From positions 4,126,501 to 4,190,500 of the forward strand of contig NZ_CP022372.1 in assembly GCF_002220095.1 (NCBI RefSeq): a DNA stretch of 64,000 nucleotides, given 5' to 3'. Within the stretch, counting starts at the first letter, position 1; each line of letters opens with the position of its first letter. The position numbers were made by a program, and so were the translations under genes. This DNA comes from Bosea sp. AS-1. GTDB lineage: Bacteria; Pseudomonadota; Alphaproteobacteria; Rhizobiales; Beijerinckiaceae. Shown piece after piece: positions 47,032 to 56,838 of the stretch. The notes beneath the pieces were generated by a model. It worked only from the letters and a program-made list of their open reading frames with translations, did no database searches and was not told the DNA's origin.

Positions 47032-49455
47032 TCAGCCCCTGAGCGTCGCGCCGTAGCGCTTGGCCATCTCGGCGACGATCTTGCTGCCGACGGCCTCGAT
47101 CTCGGCCTCGGTCAGGGTCTTCTCGACCGGCTGCAGCGTAACCGCCAGCGCGACCGATTTTTTGCCGGCCTCGACGCCCTGCCCTTCATAGAGGTCGAAG
47201 ACACCGACATTGGCGATCAGCGCGCGGTCCGCTCCCTGCGCGGTCTTCATCATGTCGCCCGCCGCGACGGCCTTGTCGACGATGAAGGCGAAGTCGCGCG
47301 TCACCGGCTGGAAGTCCGAAAGAACCAGCTTCGGCTTGACCTTGGTCGGCTTGTATTTCGGCAGAGGCAGCGCATCGAGGTGAATCTCGAAGGCGACGAG
47401 CGGTCCCTTGGCGTCGAGCGCCTTGAGAATCTTCGGATGGATCTCTCCGAAGGCGCCGATCACGCCCTTCGGGCCGAACTGCAGCGTGGCGGAGCGGCCG
47501 GGATGGGCCCAGGCCGGGCCACCCGCGACGATCTGCAGGCCGCCGGTCGGAACGCCGAGCGCGGAAAGCAGGCCGAGCACATCGGCCTTCGCATCGAACG
47601 CATCGACCGCCTCGGCGGAGCCGTCCCAGTGACGGCCGACGCCGTCGAGCCGCGCCGTGCCGCGGCGCAGGCCGGTCGCGGCGACGAGTTGGCCTTCCGG
47701 CTCGTCGCTCAGGAAGATCTGGCCGACCTCGAACAAGGCGACGTCCGGGAAGCCACGATCGGCATTGTTCTGCGCGGCGCGGATCAGCCCCGGCAGCAGC
47801 GAGGGACGCATATCGGAAAGATCGGCGGCGATCGGGTTGGCGAGCGCGAGCTTGGGCGAGCCGCCGCCGAAGAGCTCGGCCTGATCATGCGAGATGAAGG
47901 ACCAGGTCACGGCCTCCACGAGGCCGCGGGCGGCCAGCGTGCGCTTGGCCGTGCGGGTGCGCTTCTGCAGCACGGTCAAGACGGGCTTGACGACCTCGCC
48001 CTTGATGCGCGGCAGCGGCGTCGAGGCGACGCGGTCGAGGCCGGCTATGCGGACGATCTCCTCGACGAGGTCCGCCTTGCCGCCGACATCAGCCCGCCAG
48101 GACGGCGGCGCGACCTTGACGCGGTCACCGGTGCCCGAGACGTGGAAGCCGAGCGAGGTCAGCGCAAGCTTCATCTCGACCTGCGGCAAGTCGAGCCCCG
48201 TCAGGCGCTTGACCTCGGACCAGGGGAAGTCGATCGCAGCGGGACTTTCCGGCAGTTCGCCGACGAACTCCATTTCAGAAGCCTCGCCGCCGCAGAGCTC
48301 GATGACCAGCGCGGTGGCGAGATCGAGGCCCGGCCGGGTGAAGTCGGGGTCGACGCCGCGCTCGAAGCGATAGCGCGCGTCGGAGTTGATGCCGAGCGCG
48401 CGGCCCGAGCGGGCGATGTTGAGCGGGTCCCAGAGCGCGCTTTCGATCAGCACGTCGGTGGTGCTTTCGCTGCTGCCCGAAGCCTCGCCGCCCATGATGC
48501 CGGCCAGCGACTCGACGCCGTGCTCATCGGCAATCACGACCTGCTCGTCGGTCAGCGTATAAGTCTTGCCGTCGAGGGCGAGGATGGTCTCGCCTTCCTT
48601 CGCGCGGCGCACCGTGAGGTTGCCCCTGACCTTGGCGGCATCGAAGACGTGCAGTGGCCGGTTGCGGTCATAGGTCATGAAGTTGGTGATATCGACCAGC
48701 GCGTTGATCGGGCGAAGCCCGATGGCGCGCAGCCGCGCCTGCAGCCAGTCCGGCGAGGGGCCGTTCTTCACGCCCCGCACGAGGCGCAGCGCGAAGGCCG
48801 GGCAGAGCTTCCTGTCTTCCTCGGCGAAGTCGAGCGTCACCTTGACCGGGCACGGGAAGGAACCGCGCACCGGCTGGATCGGCGCGTTCTTCAGCTTGCC
48901 GAGACCGGCAGCGGCAAGGTCGCGGGCGATGCCGGCAACGCCGAGCGCGTCGGCGCGATTCGGCGTCACGGCAATCTCGATCACGGCATCGTCGAGGCCG
49001 GCATAGGTCGCATAGGGCTGGCCGACCGGCGCATCGGCCGGCAGCTCGATGATGCCGTCATGGTCCTCGGAGAGCTCGAGTTCGGCTTCCGAGACGAGCA
49101 TGCCGTTGGATTCGACACCGCGGATCACGCCCTTGCCCAGCGTGATCTTCTTGCCGGGAATGTAGCTGCCCGGCGGCGAGAACACACCCTTCATGCCGGT
49201 GCGCGCATTCGGTGCGCCACAAACGACCTGCACCGGCTCGCCGGCGCCGGTGTCGACCATGCAGACGCGCAGACGGTCGGCGTTCGGATGCTGCTTCGCC
49301 TCGATGACATAGGCGATGGTGAAGGCGGACAGCGCGGCGGCGCGATCCTCGATCGCCTCGACCTCGAGGCCGATGCGGGTCAGGGTCTCGGCGATCTCCG
49401 CAACGGAGGCGTCGGTGTCGAGGTGCTCTTTGAGCCAGGAGATCGTGAATTTCAT
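47032..49455 (-). CDS. pheT: Phenylalanine--tRNA ligase beta subunit
   Basis: The 807-residue beta chain of the alpha2-beta2 enzyme that charges tRNA-Phe. It starts [33 protein letters not shown], includes the tRNA-binding EMAP-like domain, the B3/B4 editing region ([11 protein letters not shown]), B5, and the C-terminal anticodon-binding ferredoxin fold ending [28 protein letters not shown]. Full length. It is downstream of the glycosyltransferase gene by 7 bases, with pheS on the far side of that gene. Confidence 0.96.
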   Translation of the reverse strand: MKFTISWLKEHLDTDASVAEIAETLTRIGLEVEAIEDRAAALSAFTIAYVIEAKQHPNADRLRVCMVDTGAGEPVQVVCGAPNARTGMKGVFSPPGSYIPGKKITLGKGVIRGVESNGMLVSEAELELSEDHDGIIELPADAPVGQPYATYAGLDDAVIEIAVTPNRADALGVAGIARDLAAAGLGKLKNAPIQPVRGSFPCPVKVTLDFAEEDRKLCPAFALRLVRGVKNGPSPDWLQARLRAIGLRPINALVDITNFMTYDRNRPLHVFDAAKVRGNLTVRRAKEGETILALDGKTYTLTDEQVVIADEHGVESLAGIMGGEASGSSESTTDVLIESALWDPLNIARSGRALGINSDARYRFERGVDPDFTRPGLDLATALVIELCGGEASEMEFVGELPESPAAIDFPWSEVKRLTGLDLPQVEMKLALTSLGFHVSGTGDRVKVAPPSWRADVGGKADLVEEIVRIAGLDRVASTPLPRIKGEVVKPVLTVLQKRTRTAKRTLAARGLVEAVTWSFISHDQAELFGGGSPKLALANPIAADLSDMRPSLLPGLIRAAQNNADRGFPDVALFEVGQIFLSDEPEGQLVAATGLRRGTARLDGVGRHWDGSAEAVDAFDAKADVLGLLSALGVPTGGLQIVAGGPAWAHPGRSATLQFGPKGVIGAFGEIHPKILKALDAKGPLVAFEIHLDALPLPKYKPTKVKPKLVLSDFQPVTRDFAFIVDKAVAAGDMMKTAQGADRALIANVGVFDLYEGQGVEAGKKSVALAVTLQPVEKTLTEAEIEAVGSKIVAEMAKRYGATLRG

Positions 49456-49462
49456 CGTCGTA

Positions 49463-50659
49463 TCAGTGTCGGGCGGGATCGGTCGAAATCTTGGCGCCGG
49501 CGGCCGAGAGGGCGGGCGTCGCCTGGTTGAGCTCGTTGGCGCCGTCGGTGCGGATCTTCATGGCGTTGCCGCGCCAACTCACCTCGCCGCCGACGAAGGC
49601 ATAGGCCCAGACGCCGGGGAAGGCGATGTCGCGCACCAGCATGGCAAAGGGCGAGCGCCAGTTCAGGAACCAGCCGACGCCGGCCGAGAGCACGATGTCG
49701 CCGGCATACCACACCAGCAGCACCAATAGCGGGCCAAGCCAGAACGGCAGGCCGAGACCCGGGCCGGCGAAGGCCGCCAGCAGCACGGGCAGCAGCGGCG
49801 CCGAGAGGATCTCGAGCATGAAGAACGGCAGGAAGGTGACGCGCCGCAAGCGCGCCCAGCGGAACTGGCGCTGCACCGCGTCGGCGATGCGCCGCGAACC
49901 GAGCGGCTGCTCGAAGGGCTGGCCGACGAGATGGACATGCTTGCCCGCAGCGCGCACCAGCTTGGTGGAGGCGGCATCCTCCGCGATCTCGGCGCCGAGC
50001 GCGGCGATGCCGCCATTGGCATCGAGAAAGGGCTTGTTCCAAAGCATCGACTTGCCCTGCGCGAAACCGAGCCCCAGCGCCTCGCCAACGTATTGCCAGC
50101 GCGCCTGGAAGGCGTTGAGAAAGGCGCATTCGACCTCGGCGCCGAAATTCTGCGGCCGCGAGCCTGCCGGCGTCGAGCAGACGAGGCCCGTCTCGGGTCG
50201 CCAGGCCGCCATCATGCGCTGGATGTAATCCTTCGGCATCAGCACGTTGGAATCGGCGAGGATGACCCAATCGGTCGTCGCCGCCTCCCAGCCGCGCACG
50301 CAGTTGTTGAGCTTGGGATTGGCGCTGACGGCGACGTCGCCCACGATCAGCCTGACCTTGTCGGCGCCGTATTGCGCGATCAGCTCCTCGATCAGCGGGA
50401 TGATCGGATCGTCACCGTCGGCGACGCAGAAGATGGTGCTGTAACGTGGATAGTCGAGCTCGAGGCCGGAGACGGCCGTCTCGCGGCTGAAAGCCTCGAT
50501 GCCGCGCACCGGCCGCACGATGGTGACAGGCGGCAGTTCCGCGAGCAGGGCGGAGCGCTGCAAAGGCCGGCGCAGCCGCCAGAGCGCGATGGCCTGGCCC
50601 GCCAGGTTCACCGCGACCAGAAGCCCGGCCATCAGAGCCGCCCAGCCCGCAGGCGTCAT
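49463..50659 (-). CDS. GT21 (ceramide glucosyltransferase-like) glycosyltransferase
   Basis: A 398-residue membrane transferase. One membrane segment (about 5-25), then [53 protein letters not shown] (D1/D2 region), the loop after [18 protein letters not shown] and the Q-x-x-R-W motif in [12 protein letters not shown], followed by three to four C-terminal segments (about 285-370). These are GT21 features, as in glucosylceramide or HpnI-type synthases. ATG at 50659 has GGGGAGGG. It lies between pheS and pheT, in the same direction, an unusual insertion into that operon. Confidence 0.85.
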   Translation of the reverse strand: MTPAGWAALMAGLLVAVNLAGQAIALWRLRRPLQRSALLAELPPVTIVRPVRGIEAFSRETAVSGLELDYPRYSTIFCVADGDDPIIPLIEELIAQYGADKVRLIVGDVAVSANPKLNNCVRGWEAATTDWVILADSNVLMPKDYIQRMMAAWRPETGLVCSTPAGSRPQNFGAEVECAFLNAFQARWQYVGEALGLGFAQGKSMLWNKPFLDANGGIAALGAEIAEDAASTKLVRAAGKHVHLVGQPFEQPLGSRRIADAVQRQFRWARLRRVTFLPFFMLEILSAPLLPVLLAAFAGPGLGLPFWLGPLLVLLVWYAGDIVLSAGVGWFLNWRSPFAMLVRDIAFPGVWAYAFVGGEVSWRGNAMKIRTDGANELNQATPALSAAGAKISTDPARH

Positions 50660-50687
50660 CGCGCCCTCCCCTGCCCGGTCGGTGCCG

Positions 50688-51770
50688 TCATGAGGTGAGG
50701 CCACCCGTCAGCGTCGGCAGGTCGAGCGGACGGAAGCCGTAATGCGCGAGCCAGCGCACATCCGCCTCGAAGAAGGGACGCAGGTCCGGCATGCCGTATT
50801 TCAGCATGGCGATGCGGTCGATGCCCATGCCCCAGGCGAAGCCCTGATAGACATCCGGATCGAGCCCGCAATTGCGCAGCACGTTCGGGTGCACCATGCC
50901 GCAACCGAGAATCTCCAGCCAGTCGTCGCCCTCGCCGAAGCGGATCTCGCCGCCCTTGCGCGAGCACTGGATGTCGACCTCCATCGAAGGCTCGGTGAAG
51001 GGGAAGAAGGACGGGCGGAAGCGCATCTTCACGTCATCGATCTCGAAGAAGGACTTGCAGAACTCCTCCAGGATCCACTTCAGGTGACCGAGATGGGCCT
51101 TCTTGTCGATGACGAGGCCCTCGACCTGATGGAACATCGGGGTGTGGGTCTGATCGGAATCGTTGCGATAGGTCCGGCCCGGGCAGATCACGCGGATCGG
51201 CGGCTCCTGCGTCAGCATGGTCCGCACCTGCACCGGCGAGGTGTGGGTGCGCAGCAGCTTGCGCTCGCCATTGGAGTCCGGCGCGAAGAAGAAGGTGTCG
51301 TGCATCTCGCGGGCGGGGTGACCGACCGGGAAGTTCAGCTTGGTGAAGTTGAGGTCGTCGGTCTCGACATCCGGCCCTTCGGCGATGGCGAAGCCCATGT
51401 CGCCGAAGATCGCAGTGATCTCGTCGATGACCTGGCTGATCGGGTGGATGCGGCCGCGCGCCTCGGGCCCCTCCTGCACCGGCAGCGAGACGTCGAGACG
51501 CTCGGAGGCCAGCCGCGCCTCCAGCGCCGCCTCGCCCAGCGCTTCCTTGCGGGCTGCGATGGCGCCCTGCACGCGATCGCGCAGGCCGTTGATCTGTGGC
51601 CCCTTCTCCTTGCGCTCGTCCGGCGTCATCGAACCCAGCGTCTTGAGCAGGGCCGAAACCGAGCCCGACTTGCCGAGCGCGGCGATGCGCAGCTCCTCGA
51701 CGGCGGCCTCGTCGGAGGCGGCGGCGATCGCGGCAAGGGTGTCGCGTTCCAGGATGGCGATATCGGTCAT
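50688..51770 (-). CDS. pheS: Phenylalanine--tRNA ligase alpha subunit
   Basis: The 360-residue catalytic subunit. An N-terminal coiled coil (about 1-85) is followed by the class II core: [74 protein letters not shown] (motif 2 neighbourhood), [55 protein letters not shown] (motif 3). Full length. Confidence 0.96.
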   Translation of the reverse strand: MTDIAILERDTLAAIAAASDEAAVEELRIAALGKSGSVSALLKTLGSMTPDERKEKGPQINGLRDRVQGAIAARKEALGEAALEARLASERLDVSLPVQEGPEARGRIHPISQVIDEITAIFGDMGFAIAEGPDVETDDLNFTKLNFPVGHPAREMHDTFFFAPDSNGERKLLRTHTSPVQVRTMLTQEPPIRVICPGRTYRNDSDQTHTPMFHQVEGLVIDKKAHLGHLKWILEEFCKSFFEIDDVKMRFRPSFFPFTEPSMEVDIQCSRKGGEIRFGEGDDWLEILGCGMVHPNVLRNCGLDPDVYQGFAWGMGIDRIAMLKYGMPDLRPFFEADVRWLAHYGFRPLDLPTLTGGLTS

Positions 51771-51970
51771 GAACGGGTCGCAAGCGTTTGAAGGCGTGGG
51801 AACGGGCGCGTTCTAGCGGGAACGGCCGGCATATGCCAGAGCGAAGCCGCAACAGCCGCTACCGAACCACCGGGACAGGGCGACGATCTGCCCGTTTGCC
51901 TCCGTGGCGGTTTCTTCCGAGAAGGGAGATCGGCTTCTTGCAATGCCCATGACGACATGAGGAGGACGCC

Positions 51971-52732
51971 TTGCCCGACAACACCGCCCAGAAGGAATCG
52001 CCGTCCTATCGGCTCGCCGCCCAGGATCCGGACTTCATCCTCGGCGATTCGACGCGCGGCGCCCGTTTCATGCTGGAATACCAGAAGGCGGAGGACCTGC
52101 TGCGGGAGCGCGGCATCATCTCGACCATCGTCGTCTTCGGCTCGGCGCGGGTGCGAGAAGGCAACCGCTGGTATGAGGCGGCACGGCAGTTCGCGCGGAT
52201 CGCGTCCGAACGCGGCGGGGCGCTGGCGCCCAAGGATGCCGGCCGCCACCATGTCATAGCCACCGGTGGCGGCCCCGGCATCATGGAAGCGGCCAATCGC
52301 GGCGCCACCGAAGCCGGCGCCCTCTCGATCGGCTTCAACATCACCCTGCCGCATGAGCAGGAGCCCAACGCCTGGTCGACGCCGGACCTGACCTTCCGCT
52401 TCCATTATTTCGCGATGCGCAAGATGCATCTGGCGATGCGGGCGGCAGCGCTGGTGGTGTTCCCGGGCGGCTTCGGCACGCTCGACGAGCTGTTCGAGAT
52501 CATGACGCTGGTGCAGACGGGCAAGATGGGGCGGGTGCCGATCGTGCTGTTCGATTCTGCCTACTGGAAGGGCCTGCTCCATCTCGACACCATGGCCGAG
52601 GCTGGCTTCATCCGCCCGGAAGATCTGAAGCTGTTTTCCTATGCCGATACGCCGGAAGAGGCTTATCAGCGCATCGTCGACGGCGCGGGCGACGGCTGGA
52701 ACCCGCCGGGCAACGACAGCGTGCAGACCTAG
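51971..52732 (+). CDS. LOG-family protein (TIGR00730-like Rossmann fold)
   Basis: A 253-residue protein with the nucleotide-ribose hydrolase signature of the LOG family: VVFGSARV, IATGGGPGIMEAANRGATEAGALSIGFNI and the catalytic VVFPGGFGTLDELFEIMTLVQTGK. These enzymes cleave cytokinin ribotides or similar nucleotide 5'-monophosphates to base and ribose phosphate. The start is TTG at 51971, preceded by GGAGGA. It is on the opposite strand and separates pheS from rplT. Confidence 0.88.
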   Translation: MPDNTAQKESPSYRLAAQDPDFILGDSTRGARFMLEYQKAEDLLRERGIISTIVVFGSARVREGNRWYEAARQFARIASERGGALAPKDAGRHHVIATGGGPGIMEAANRGATEAGALSIGFNITLPHEQEPNAWSTPDLTFRFHYFAMRKMHLAMRAAALVVFPGGFGTLDELFEIMTLVQTGKMGRVPIVLFDSAYWKGLLHLDTMAEAGFIRPEDLKLFSYADTPEEAYQRIVDGAGDGWNPPGNDSVQT

Positions 52733-52748
52733 GCTCCCGCTACGCGAG

Positions 52749-52785
52749 GATCATCCCCGGATCTGCCTGCGGTCCCCGGGACGAC
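52749..52785. repeat. Degenerate copy of the GTCATCCCGG-type repeat
   Basis: GATCATCCCCGG at the left and CCCCGGGACGAC at the right resemble the ends of the element at 4217-4325. It is shorter, with mismatches. It lies just after the LOG gene. Confidence 0.35.
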
Positions 52786-52813
52786 GCCACGCGAGCCGGG
52801 CAAGCAGAAACGA

Positions 52814-52840
52814 AAAGGGCCGGCGTTCCGCCGGCCCTTT
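52814..52840 (-). terminator. Rho-independent terminator after rplT
   Basis: AAAGGGCCGGC-GTTCC-GCCGGCCCTTT, an 11-bp perfect stem followed leftward by TTTTCGTTTC on the minus strand. It lies 24 bases past the rplT stop. Confidence 0.9.
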
Positions 52841-52864
52841 CCAAATTCAACGGTCTTGAACCGC

Positions 52865-53239
52865 TCAGGCGGCCTTGGCCTGCGCGCCGAGCGCGCCCTT
52901 GACGGTCTCGACAACCGCGGCGAAGGAAGCCGCATCGTCGATCGCCATCGCCGAGAGGGTCTTGCGGTCCAGCTCGATGCCGGCCTTGATCAGGCCGCCG
53001 ATGAAGACCGAATAGGTCAGGCCGTGCTCACGCACCGCAGCGTTCAGGCGCTGGATCCAGAGAGCGCGGAAGGAGCGCTTCTTGTTCTTGCGGTCGCGAT
53101 AGGCGAACTGCATCGAACGATCGACGGCCGCCTTGGCGGCGCGGATCGTATTCTTGCGGCGGCCATAGAAGCCCTTGGCGGCCTTGAACGTCTTCTTGTG
53201 CTTGGCGTGGGACGTCACGCCCCGTTTCACGCGAGCCAT
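52865..53239 (-). CDS. rplT: 50S ribosomal protein L20
   Basis: A 124-residue 23S rRNA-binding protein needed for early 50S assembly. It starts [30 protein letters not shown] and has [30 protein letters not shown]. It follows rpmI by 28 bases. Confidence 0.97.
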   Translation of the reverse strand: MARVKRGVTSHAKHKKTFKAAKGFYGRRKNTIRAAKAAVDRSMQFAYRDRKNKKRSFRALWIQRLNAAVREHGLTYSVFIGGLIKAGIELDRKTLSAMAIDDAASFAAVVETVKGALGAQAKAA

Positions 53240-53267
53240 GTCATGATCTCCGGTGTGTCAGGTGGCG

Positions 53268-53468
53268 TCAGCCGTTGGGGAGGAAGTACTTCTTCACGTT
53301 GGCAGCATCGCCCTCGAAGAGGGTCGTGGTGCCGCGGTGATTGCGGATCTGCTTGTTGGTCCGCTTGATCATCCCGTGACGCTTGCCGGCCTGGGCGTAG
53401 AGCACCTTGCCGGTACCGGTGATCTTGAACCGCTTCTTGGCGGCCGATTTGGTCTTCATCTTGGGCAT
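53268..53468 (-). CDS. rpmI: 50S ribosomal protein L35
   Basis: A 66-residue basic protein, [21 protein letters not shown] at the N terminus and a C-terminal [16 protein letters not shown]. First gene of the rpmI-rplT unit, with AGGAG before the ATG. In this organism infC is about 3.4 kb away instead of directly upstream. Confidence 0.97.
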   Translation of the reverse strand: MPKMKTKSAAKKRFKITGTGKVLYAQAGKRHGMIKRTNKQIRNHRGTTTLFEGDAANVKKYFLPNG

Positions 53469-53791
53469 TTCAGCTCCTATCGGTCATAAGGCCAGCGCGC
53501 CTTGCGGCGGCTTCAGCCAATGTCTTGCTTTCAGGAAGCAAAGCACGACCGCCACGGCAGCCCTTATCAGCCGGGCGATCGAAGGCCGGGCCTATCGCAG
53601 AAAAGAAGCCGGCTGGCAAGCGAAAAGCCCGCTTCGAGGGCGAACCGGGCGAGAAGCCCCAGCGACAGCGTCCGCATGCCCGAGACAAGGTCGCAAGCCC
53701 TGACCGGCGACGCAGCGGAAACCAGCTTCACAGACCTGTCATAAAACTGGCACATTGGCCCGTTGCCTGCCCTCCTACCGGAGCTCCATCC
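53469..53791. other. Intergenic region, 323 bases
   Basis: Divergent leader DNA between rpmI (leftward) and the amino-acid-binding protein gene (rightward). The PHO-box-like sequence is at 53736-53753. Open frames crossing it are shadows of the flanking genes. I see no clear RNA structure or tRNA. Confidence 0.55.
53736..53753 (+). promoter_or_regulatory. PHO box (PhoB site), one mismatch
   Basis: The sequence CTGTCATAAAACTGGCAC matches the PHO box CTGTCATAWAWCTGTCAY at 17 of 18 positions. It reads toward the binding-protein gene, whose GTG start is 38 bases downstream. A good -10 element is not obvious. Confidence 0.5.
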
Positions 53792-54817
53792 GTGAAACGC
53801 TTCCTGCTCAGCCTGGCCGTCGGCCTTGCCCTGACGGCCGCGGCCGCCAGCCCCTCCCTCGCCCAGTCGACGCTCGACAAGATCAAGGCGCGAGGCCACA
53901 TCATCTGCGGCGCCAGCGAGGGTGTGCCCGGCTTCTCGCTGCAGGACAAAGACGGGATCTGGCGCGGCTTCGATACCGATGTCTGCCGGGCGCTCGCTGC
54001 CGCGATCTTCAACGATCCCGACAAGGCGAGCTATCTCTCGTTGTCGAGCAAGAACCGCCTGGTCGCGCTGCAGGCGGGCGAGATCGACGTGCTCGCCCGT
54101 ACGACCACCTGGTCGCTCGGCCGCGACATCGGCCAGGGCGTCAGCTTCACCGCGATCAACTATTATGACGGCCAGGGCTTCATCGTCCGCAAGAAGCTCG
54201 GTGTGAACACGGTGAAGGACCTCAACGGCGCCTCGGTCTGCGTCTCGCAGGGCACGACGACCGAGCTCAACCTCGCCGATTACGGCCGCACCCACGGCAT
54301 CAAGTTCGAGACCGTCGCCTTCGCGACGCTGGAGGACACGGTGCAGGCTTATGAGGCCGGCCGCTGCGATGCCTATACCACCGATCTCTCGGCTCTTGCC
54401 GGCACGCGCGGCCGGCTGAAGGACCCTGACGAGCATGTGCTGCTGCAGGAGGTCATTTCCAAGGAGCCGCTCGGGCCCTGGGTCCGCAAGAACGATCCGG
54501 CCTGGTTCGACCTGGTGCGCTGGACCGTGATCGCGACGATCAATGCCGAGGAGCTCGGCGTGACGCAGGCCAATGTCGAGGAACTGGCCAAGACCTCGCA
54601 GAACCCCGAAATCCGCCGTATGCTCGGCGCCGAGGGCAAGTTCGGGGAATCGCTCGGCCTGACCAACGACTGGGTCGTGCGCATCATCAAGGCCGTCGGC
54701 AATTACGGCGAGAGCTTCGACCGCCATTTCGGCCCGAAAACCAGCAATCCGCTGCCGCGCGGCGTCAACAAGCTGTGGACCCAGGGCGGCCTGCAATACG
54801 GCCCGCCGATCCGCTGA
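53792..54817 (+). CDS. Amino-acid ABC transporter substrate-binding protein (AapJ-like), orphan
   Basis: A 341-residue periplasmic binding protein. The signal peptide (1-24, ending SLAQ) is followed by DKIKARGHIICGASEGVPGFSLQDKDGIWRGFDTDVCRALAAAIF and ending SFDRHFGPKTSNPLPRGVNKLWTQGGLQYGPPIR, both typical of the general L-amino-acid binder AapJ/BztA. GTG at 53792 fits the signal peptide. No aapQMP permease or ATPase genes are adjacent, so it must work with subunits encoded elsewhere or act as a sensor. A PHO box is in its promoter. Confidence 0.88.
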   Translation: MKRFLLSLAVGLALTAAAASPSLAQSTLDKIKARGHIICGASEGVPGFSLQDKDGIWRGFDTDVCRALAAAIFNDPDKASYLSLSSKNRLVALQAGEIDVLARTTTWSLGRDIGQGVSFTAINYYDGQGFIVRKKLGVNTVKDLNGASVCVSQGTTTELNLADYGRTHGIKFETVAFATLEDTVQAYEAGRCDAYTTDLSALAGTRGRLKDPDEHVLLQEVISKEPLGPWVRKNDPAWFDLVRWTVIATINAEELGVTQANVEELAKTSQNPEIRRMLGAEGKFGESLGLTNDWVVRIIKAVGNYGESFDRHFGPKTSNPLPRGVNKLWTQGGLQYGPPIR

Positions 54818-54828
54818 AGCCGTTCAAA

Positions 54829-54855
54829 GCCGGCCGCCAGTCGCTGGCGGCCGGC
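54829..54855. terminator. Hairpin between two convergent genes
   Basis: GCCGGCCGCCAG-TCG-CTGGCGGCCGGC, a perfect 12-bp stem with a short CATTT after it, 11 bases after the binding-protein stop and 14 before the MFS stop. It likely ends both transcripts. Confidence 0.7.
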
Positions 54856-54868
54856 CATTTCAATTGGT

Positions 54869-56077
54869 TCAGGCTGGCTCGCAGATCGCAGCCGGCTCAC
54901 GCTCATTGAGAAGCCGGCGATAGCCGACGAGCGTGACGAGCAGGCCGACGATGCCGGCGGTGACCGAGATCCAGAAGCCACCCCGCGCGCCAAAGGCGTC
55001 GATGAGGGCGCCGGCCGCCGAAGCGCCCAGCGCCATCCCGATGCCGATTCCGGTGATCGCCCAGGTCATGCCCTCGGTGAGCTGGCGCGTTGGCACCAAC
55101 CGCTCGACAAGACCCATCGCGATGATGATCGTCGGAGAGACCGCCGCACCCGCCATGAAGAAGACCAGTGCGAGCGAGGTCAGCCCCGTCACGGCCAGCA
55201 GCGGCAGCGTCGTCGCTGCCGCCAGCGCGATCGCCGCGACGAACTGGGTCGCCAGCGACGCCCTCAGCCGGAGCGTGCCGAAGACCAGACCGACGATCAG
55301 CGAGCCCGCCGCATAGACGGCGAGCACCATGCTCGCCATCGCCTTCTGCCCCTGCGCCTCGGCGAAGGCGACCGCCGTGATTTCGGCCGTGCCGAAGATC
55401 GCGCCGATGGCAATCATCGCCAGCACGACGATCTGCACGCCGCCAAGCCGGATGACCGAAGCCTCCATCTCGGCGGAGCGCCCACGGACGGGCGGCTCGG
55501 TGCTGCGCTGGGCGCAGAGGAGCGGCACGCCGACCACCAGGAAGACCATGGCGGCAAGCGGTCCCGCCTCCGGAAACAGCCCGACGCTAAGCCCGATCGC
55601 GACGATCGGCCCGATGATGAAGATGACTTCGTCCACCACCGATTCGAAGGCGAAGGCCGTGCGCAGTTGGGGCGTGTCGCGATAGAACTCGGTCCAGCGC
55701 GCCCGGACCATTGCGCCGATGCTCGGCATCAGCCCTGCGAGCAGCGCGAAAGCGAAGAGCAGCCAGTTCGACGCGCCGGCCCAGGTCGAGACCATGAGGC
55801 CGCCCAGCGCCATGGCGCCCGCCGCAGCCGCCGGCATCAGCACGCGGCGCTGCCCATAGCGGTCGACGAGGCGTGAGACCTGCGGCGTGATCAAGGCACT
55901 GGCAAGCGCGAAGACCGCAGCCACGGCGCCGGCGATGCCGTATTCGCCGCGTCGCTCCGACAGCATGGTGACGATGCCGAGGCCGACCATCGAAGCCGGC
56001 AGGCGCGCAATGAAACCGGCGGACGAGAAAGCGAGGGCGCCGGGCGCCCGGAAGATATCGCGATAAGGGTTAGACAT
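54869..56077 (-). CDS. MFS transporter under TetR control
   Basis: A 402-residue, 12-segment major facilitator. After MSNPYRDIFRAPGALAFSSAGFIARLP, the motif-A loop SRLVDRYGQRRVLMPAAA is visible. ATG at 56077 gives the conserved start; the longer frame would run into the operator region. It is divergent from a TetR gene with three identical-type palindromes between them, a common efflux-pump arrangement. Substrate unknown; a hydrophobic drug or metabolite is likely. Confidence 0.88.
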   Translation of the reverse strand: MSNPYRDIFRAPGALAFSSAGFIARLPASMVGLGIVTMLSERRGEYGIAGAVAAVFALASALITPQVSRLVDRYGQRRVLMPAAAAGAMALGGLMVSTWAGASNWLLFAFALLAGLMPSIGAMVRARWTEFYRDTPQLRTAFAFESVVDEVIFIIGPIVAIGLSVGLFPEAGPLAAMVFLVVGVPLLCAQRSTEPPVRGRSAEMEASVIRLGGVQIVVLAMIAIGAIFGTAEITAVAFAEAQGQKAMASMVLAVYAAGSLIVGLVFGTLRLRASLATQFVAAIALAAATTLPLLAVTGLTSLALVFFMAGAAVSPTIIIAMGLVERLVPTRQLTEGMTWAITGIGIGMALGASAAGALIDAFGARGGFWISVTAGIVGLLVTLVGYRRLLNEREPAAICEPA

Positions 56078-56099
56078 GGTTCGTCCCGAAGGAAGCGGA

Positions 56100-56166
56100 C
56101 ATACGCCGCGTATGCGAATGCGTAATTGCATACGCCTCGTATGTCAATTAACATACAGCACGTATG
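56100..56166. promoter_or_regulatory. Three tandem TetR operators
   Basis: CATACGCCGCGTATG (56100-56114), CATACGCCTCGTATG (56129-56143) and CATACAGCACGTATG (56152-56166) share the dyad CATACg-N3-CGTATG, with centres 29 and 23 bases apart. The third is just before the tetR ribosome site. They fill the 102-base divergent region. Confidence 0.8.
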
Positions 56167-56179
56167 TGAAGGAGACATG

Positions 56180-56776
56180 ATGGCTCGCAGACTTCGCGCC
56201 GACATGATCGCGGAAACCCGCGCCAGCCTGATCGCCGCCGGGCGCGAGGCGTTCGGCACGGTCGGCTATGCGGCTGCATCGATGGACGAACTGACCGCCA
56301 CCGCCGGGCTGACCCGCGGCGCGCTCTATCATCACTTCGGCGACAAGAAGGGCCTGTTCGCGGCAGTGCTCGACCAGATCGACGCGGAGATGACGGTCAG
56401 GCTGCGTGCCGTCTCGGCCAGGGAGGAGGACCGCTGGACCGGTTTTCGCAACGAGAGCGCGGCCTATCTCGCCATGGCGCTGGAACCGGAGATCCAGCGG
56501 ATCGTCCTGCGTGACGGCCCGGCCGTCCTCGGCGATCCCTGGAACTGGCCGATCCAGAACGACTGCATCCGGATGATGACGCAAGGGCTGAACGAACTCG
56601 TCGCCGAGGGCGTGCTCGCACCGCTCGATCCCGAGGCCGTTGCACGGCTCGTCGTCGGCGCGACCCAGCATGCCGCGCAATGGATCGCGCATGCGCCGGA
56701 GCCCGAGGCGGCCCTGCAGGCGGCGACGGATGCCTTCGACGCAATGCTAGACGGGCTCCTGCGCAAGAAGGCATGA
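56180..56776 (+). CDS. TetR-family transcriptional repressor
   Basis: A 198-residue regulator. The N-terminal HTH (about 8-55) reads TRASLIAAGREAFGTVGYAAASMDELTATAGLTRGALYHHFGDKKGLF. The remaining helices form the ligand and dimer domain. Tandem ATG codons at 56177 and 56180 follow AAGGAGAC; 56180 has the better spacing. Probably represses itself and the divergent MFS gene through the three dyads. Confidence 0.92.
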   Translation: MARRLRADMIAETRASLIAAGREAFGTVGYAAASMDELTATAGLTRGALYHHFGDKKGLFAAVLDQIDAEMTVRLRAVSAREEDRWTGFRNESAAYLAMALEPEIQRIVLRDGPAVLGDPWNWPIQNDCIRMMTQGLNELVAEGVLAPLDPEAVARLVVGATQHAAQWIAHAPEPEAALQAATDAFDAMLDGLLRKKA

Positions 56777-56802
56777 AAAAGGGCGCCGGCGGCGCCCTTT
56801 TT
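56776..56802. terminator. Rho-independent terminator after tetR
   Basis: AAAAAGGGCGCC-GGC-GGCGCCCTTTTT starts at the last base of the tetR stop codon. T-runs on both strands make it suitable for the convergent infC transcript as well. Confidence 0.9.
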
Positions 56803-56838
56803 CTCGATCAGAACACGATCGCGAGGATGGCTCGCGCC

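Noticed and set aside
53747..53765. Sigma-54 promoter (TGGCAC ... TTGC) before the binding-protein gene
   Set aside because: The gap between the two elements is nine bases instead of five.
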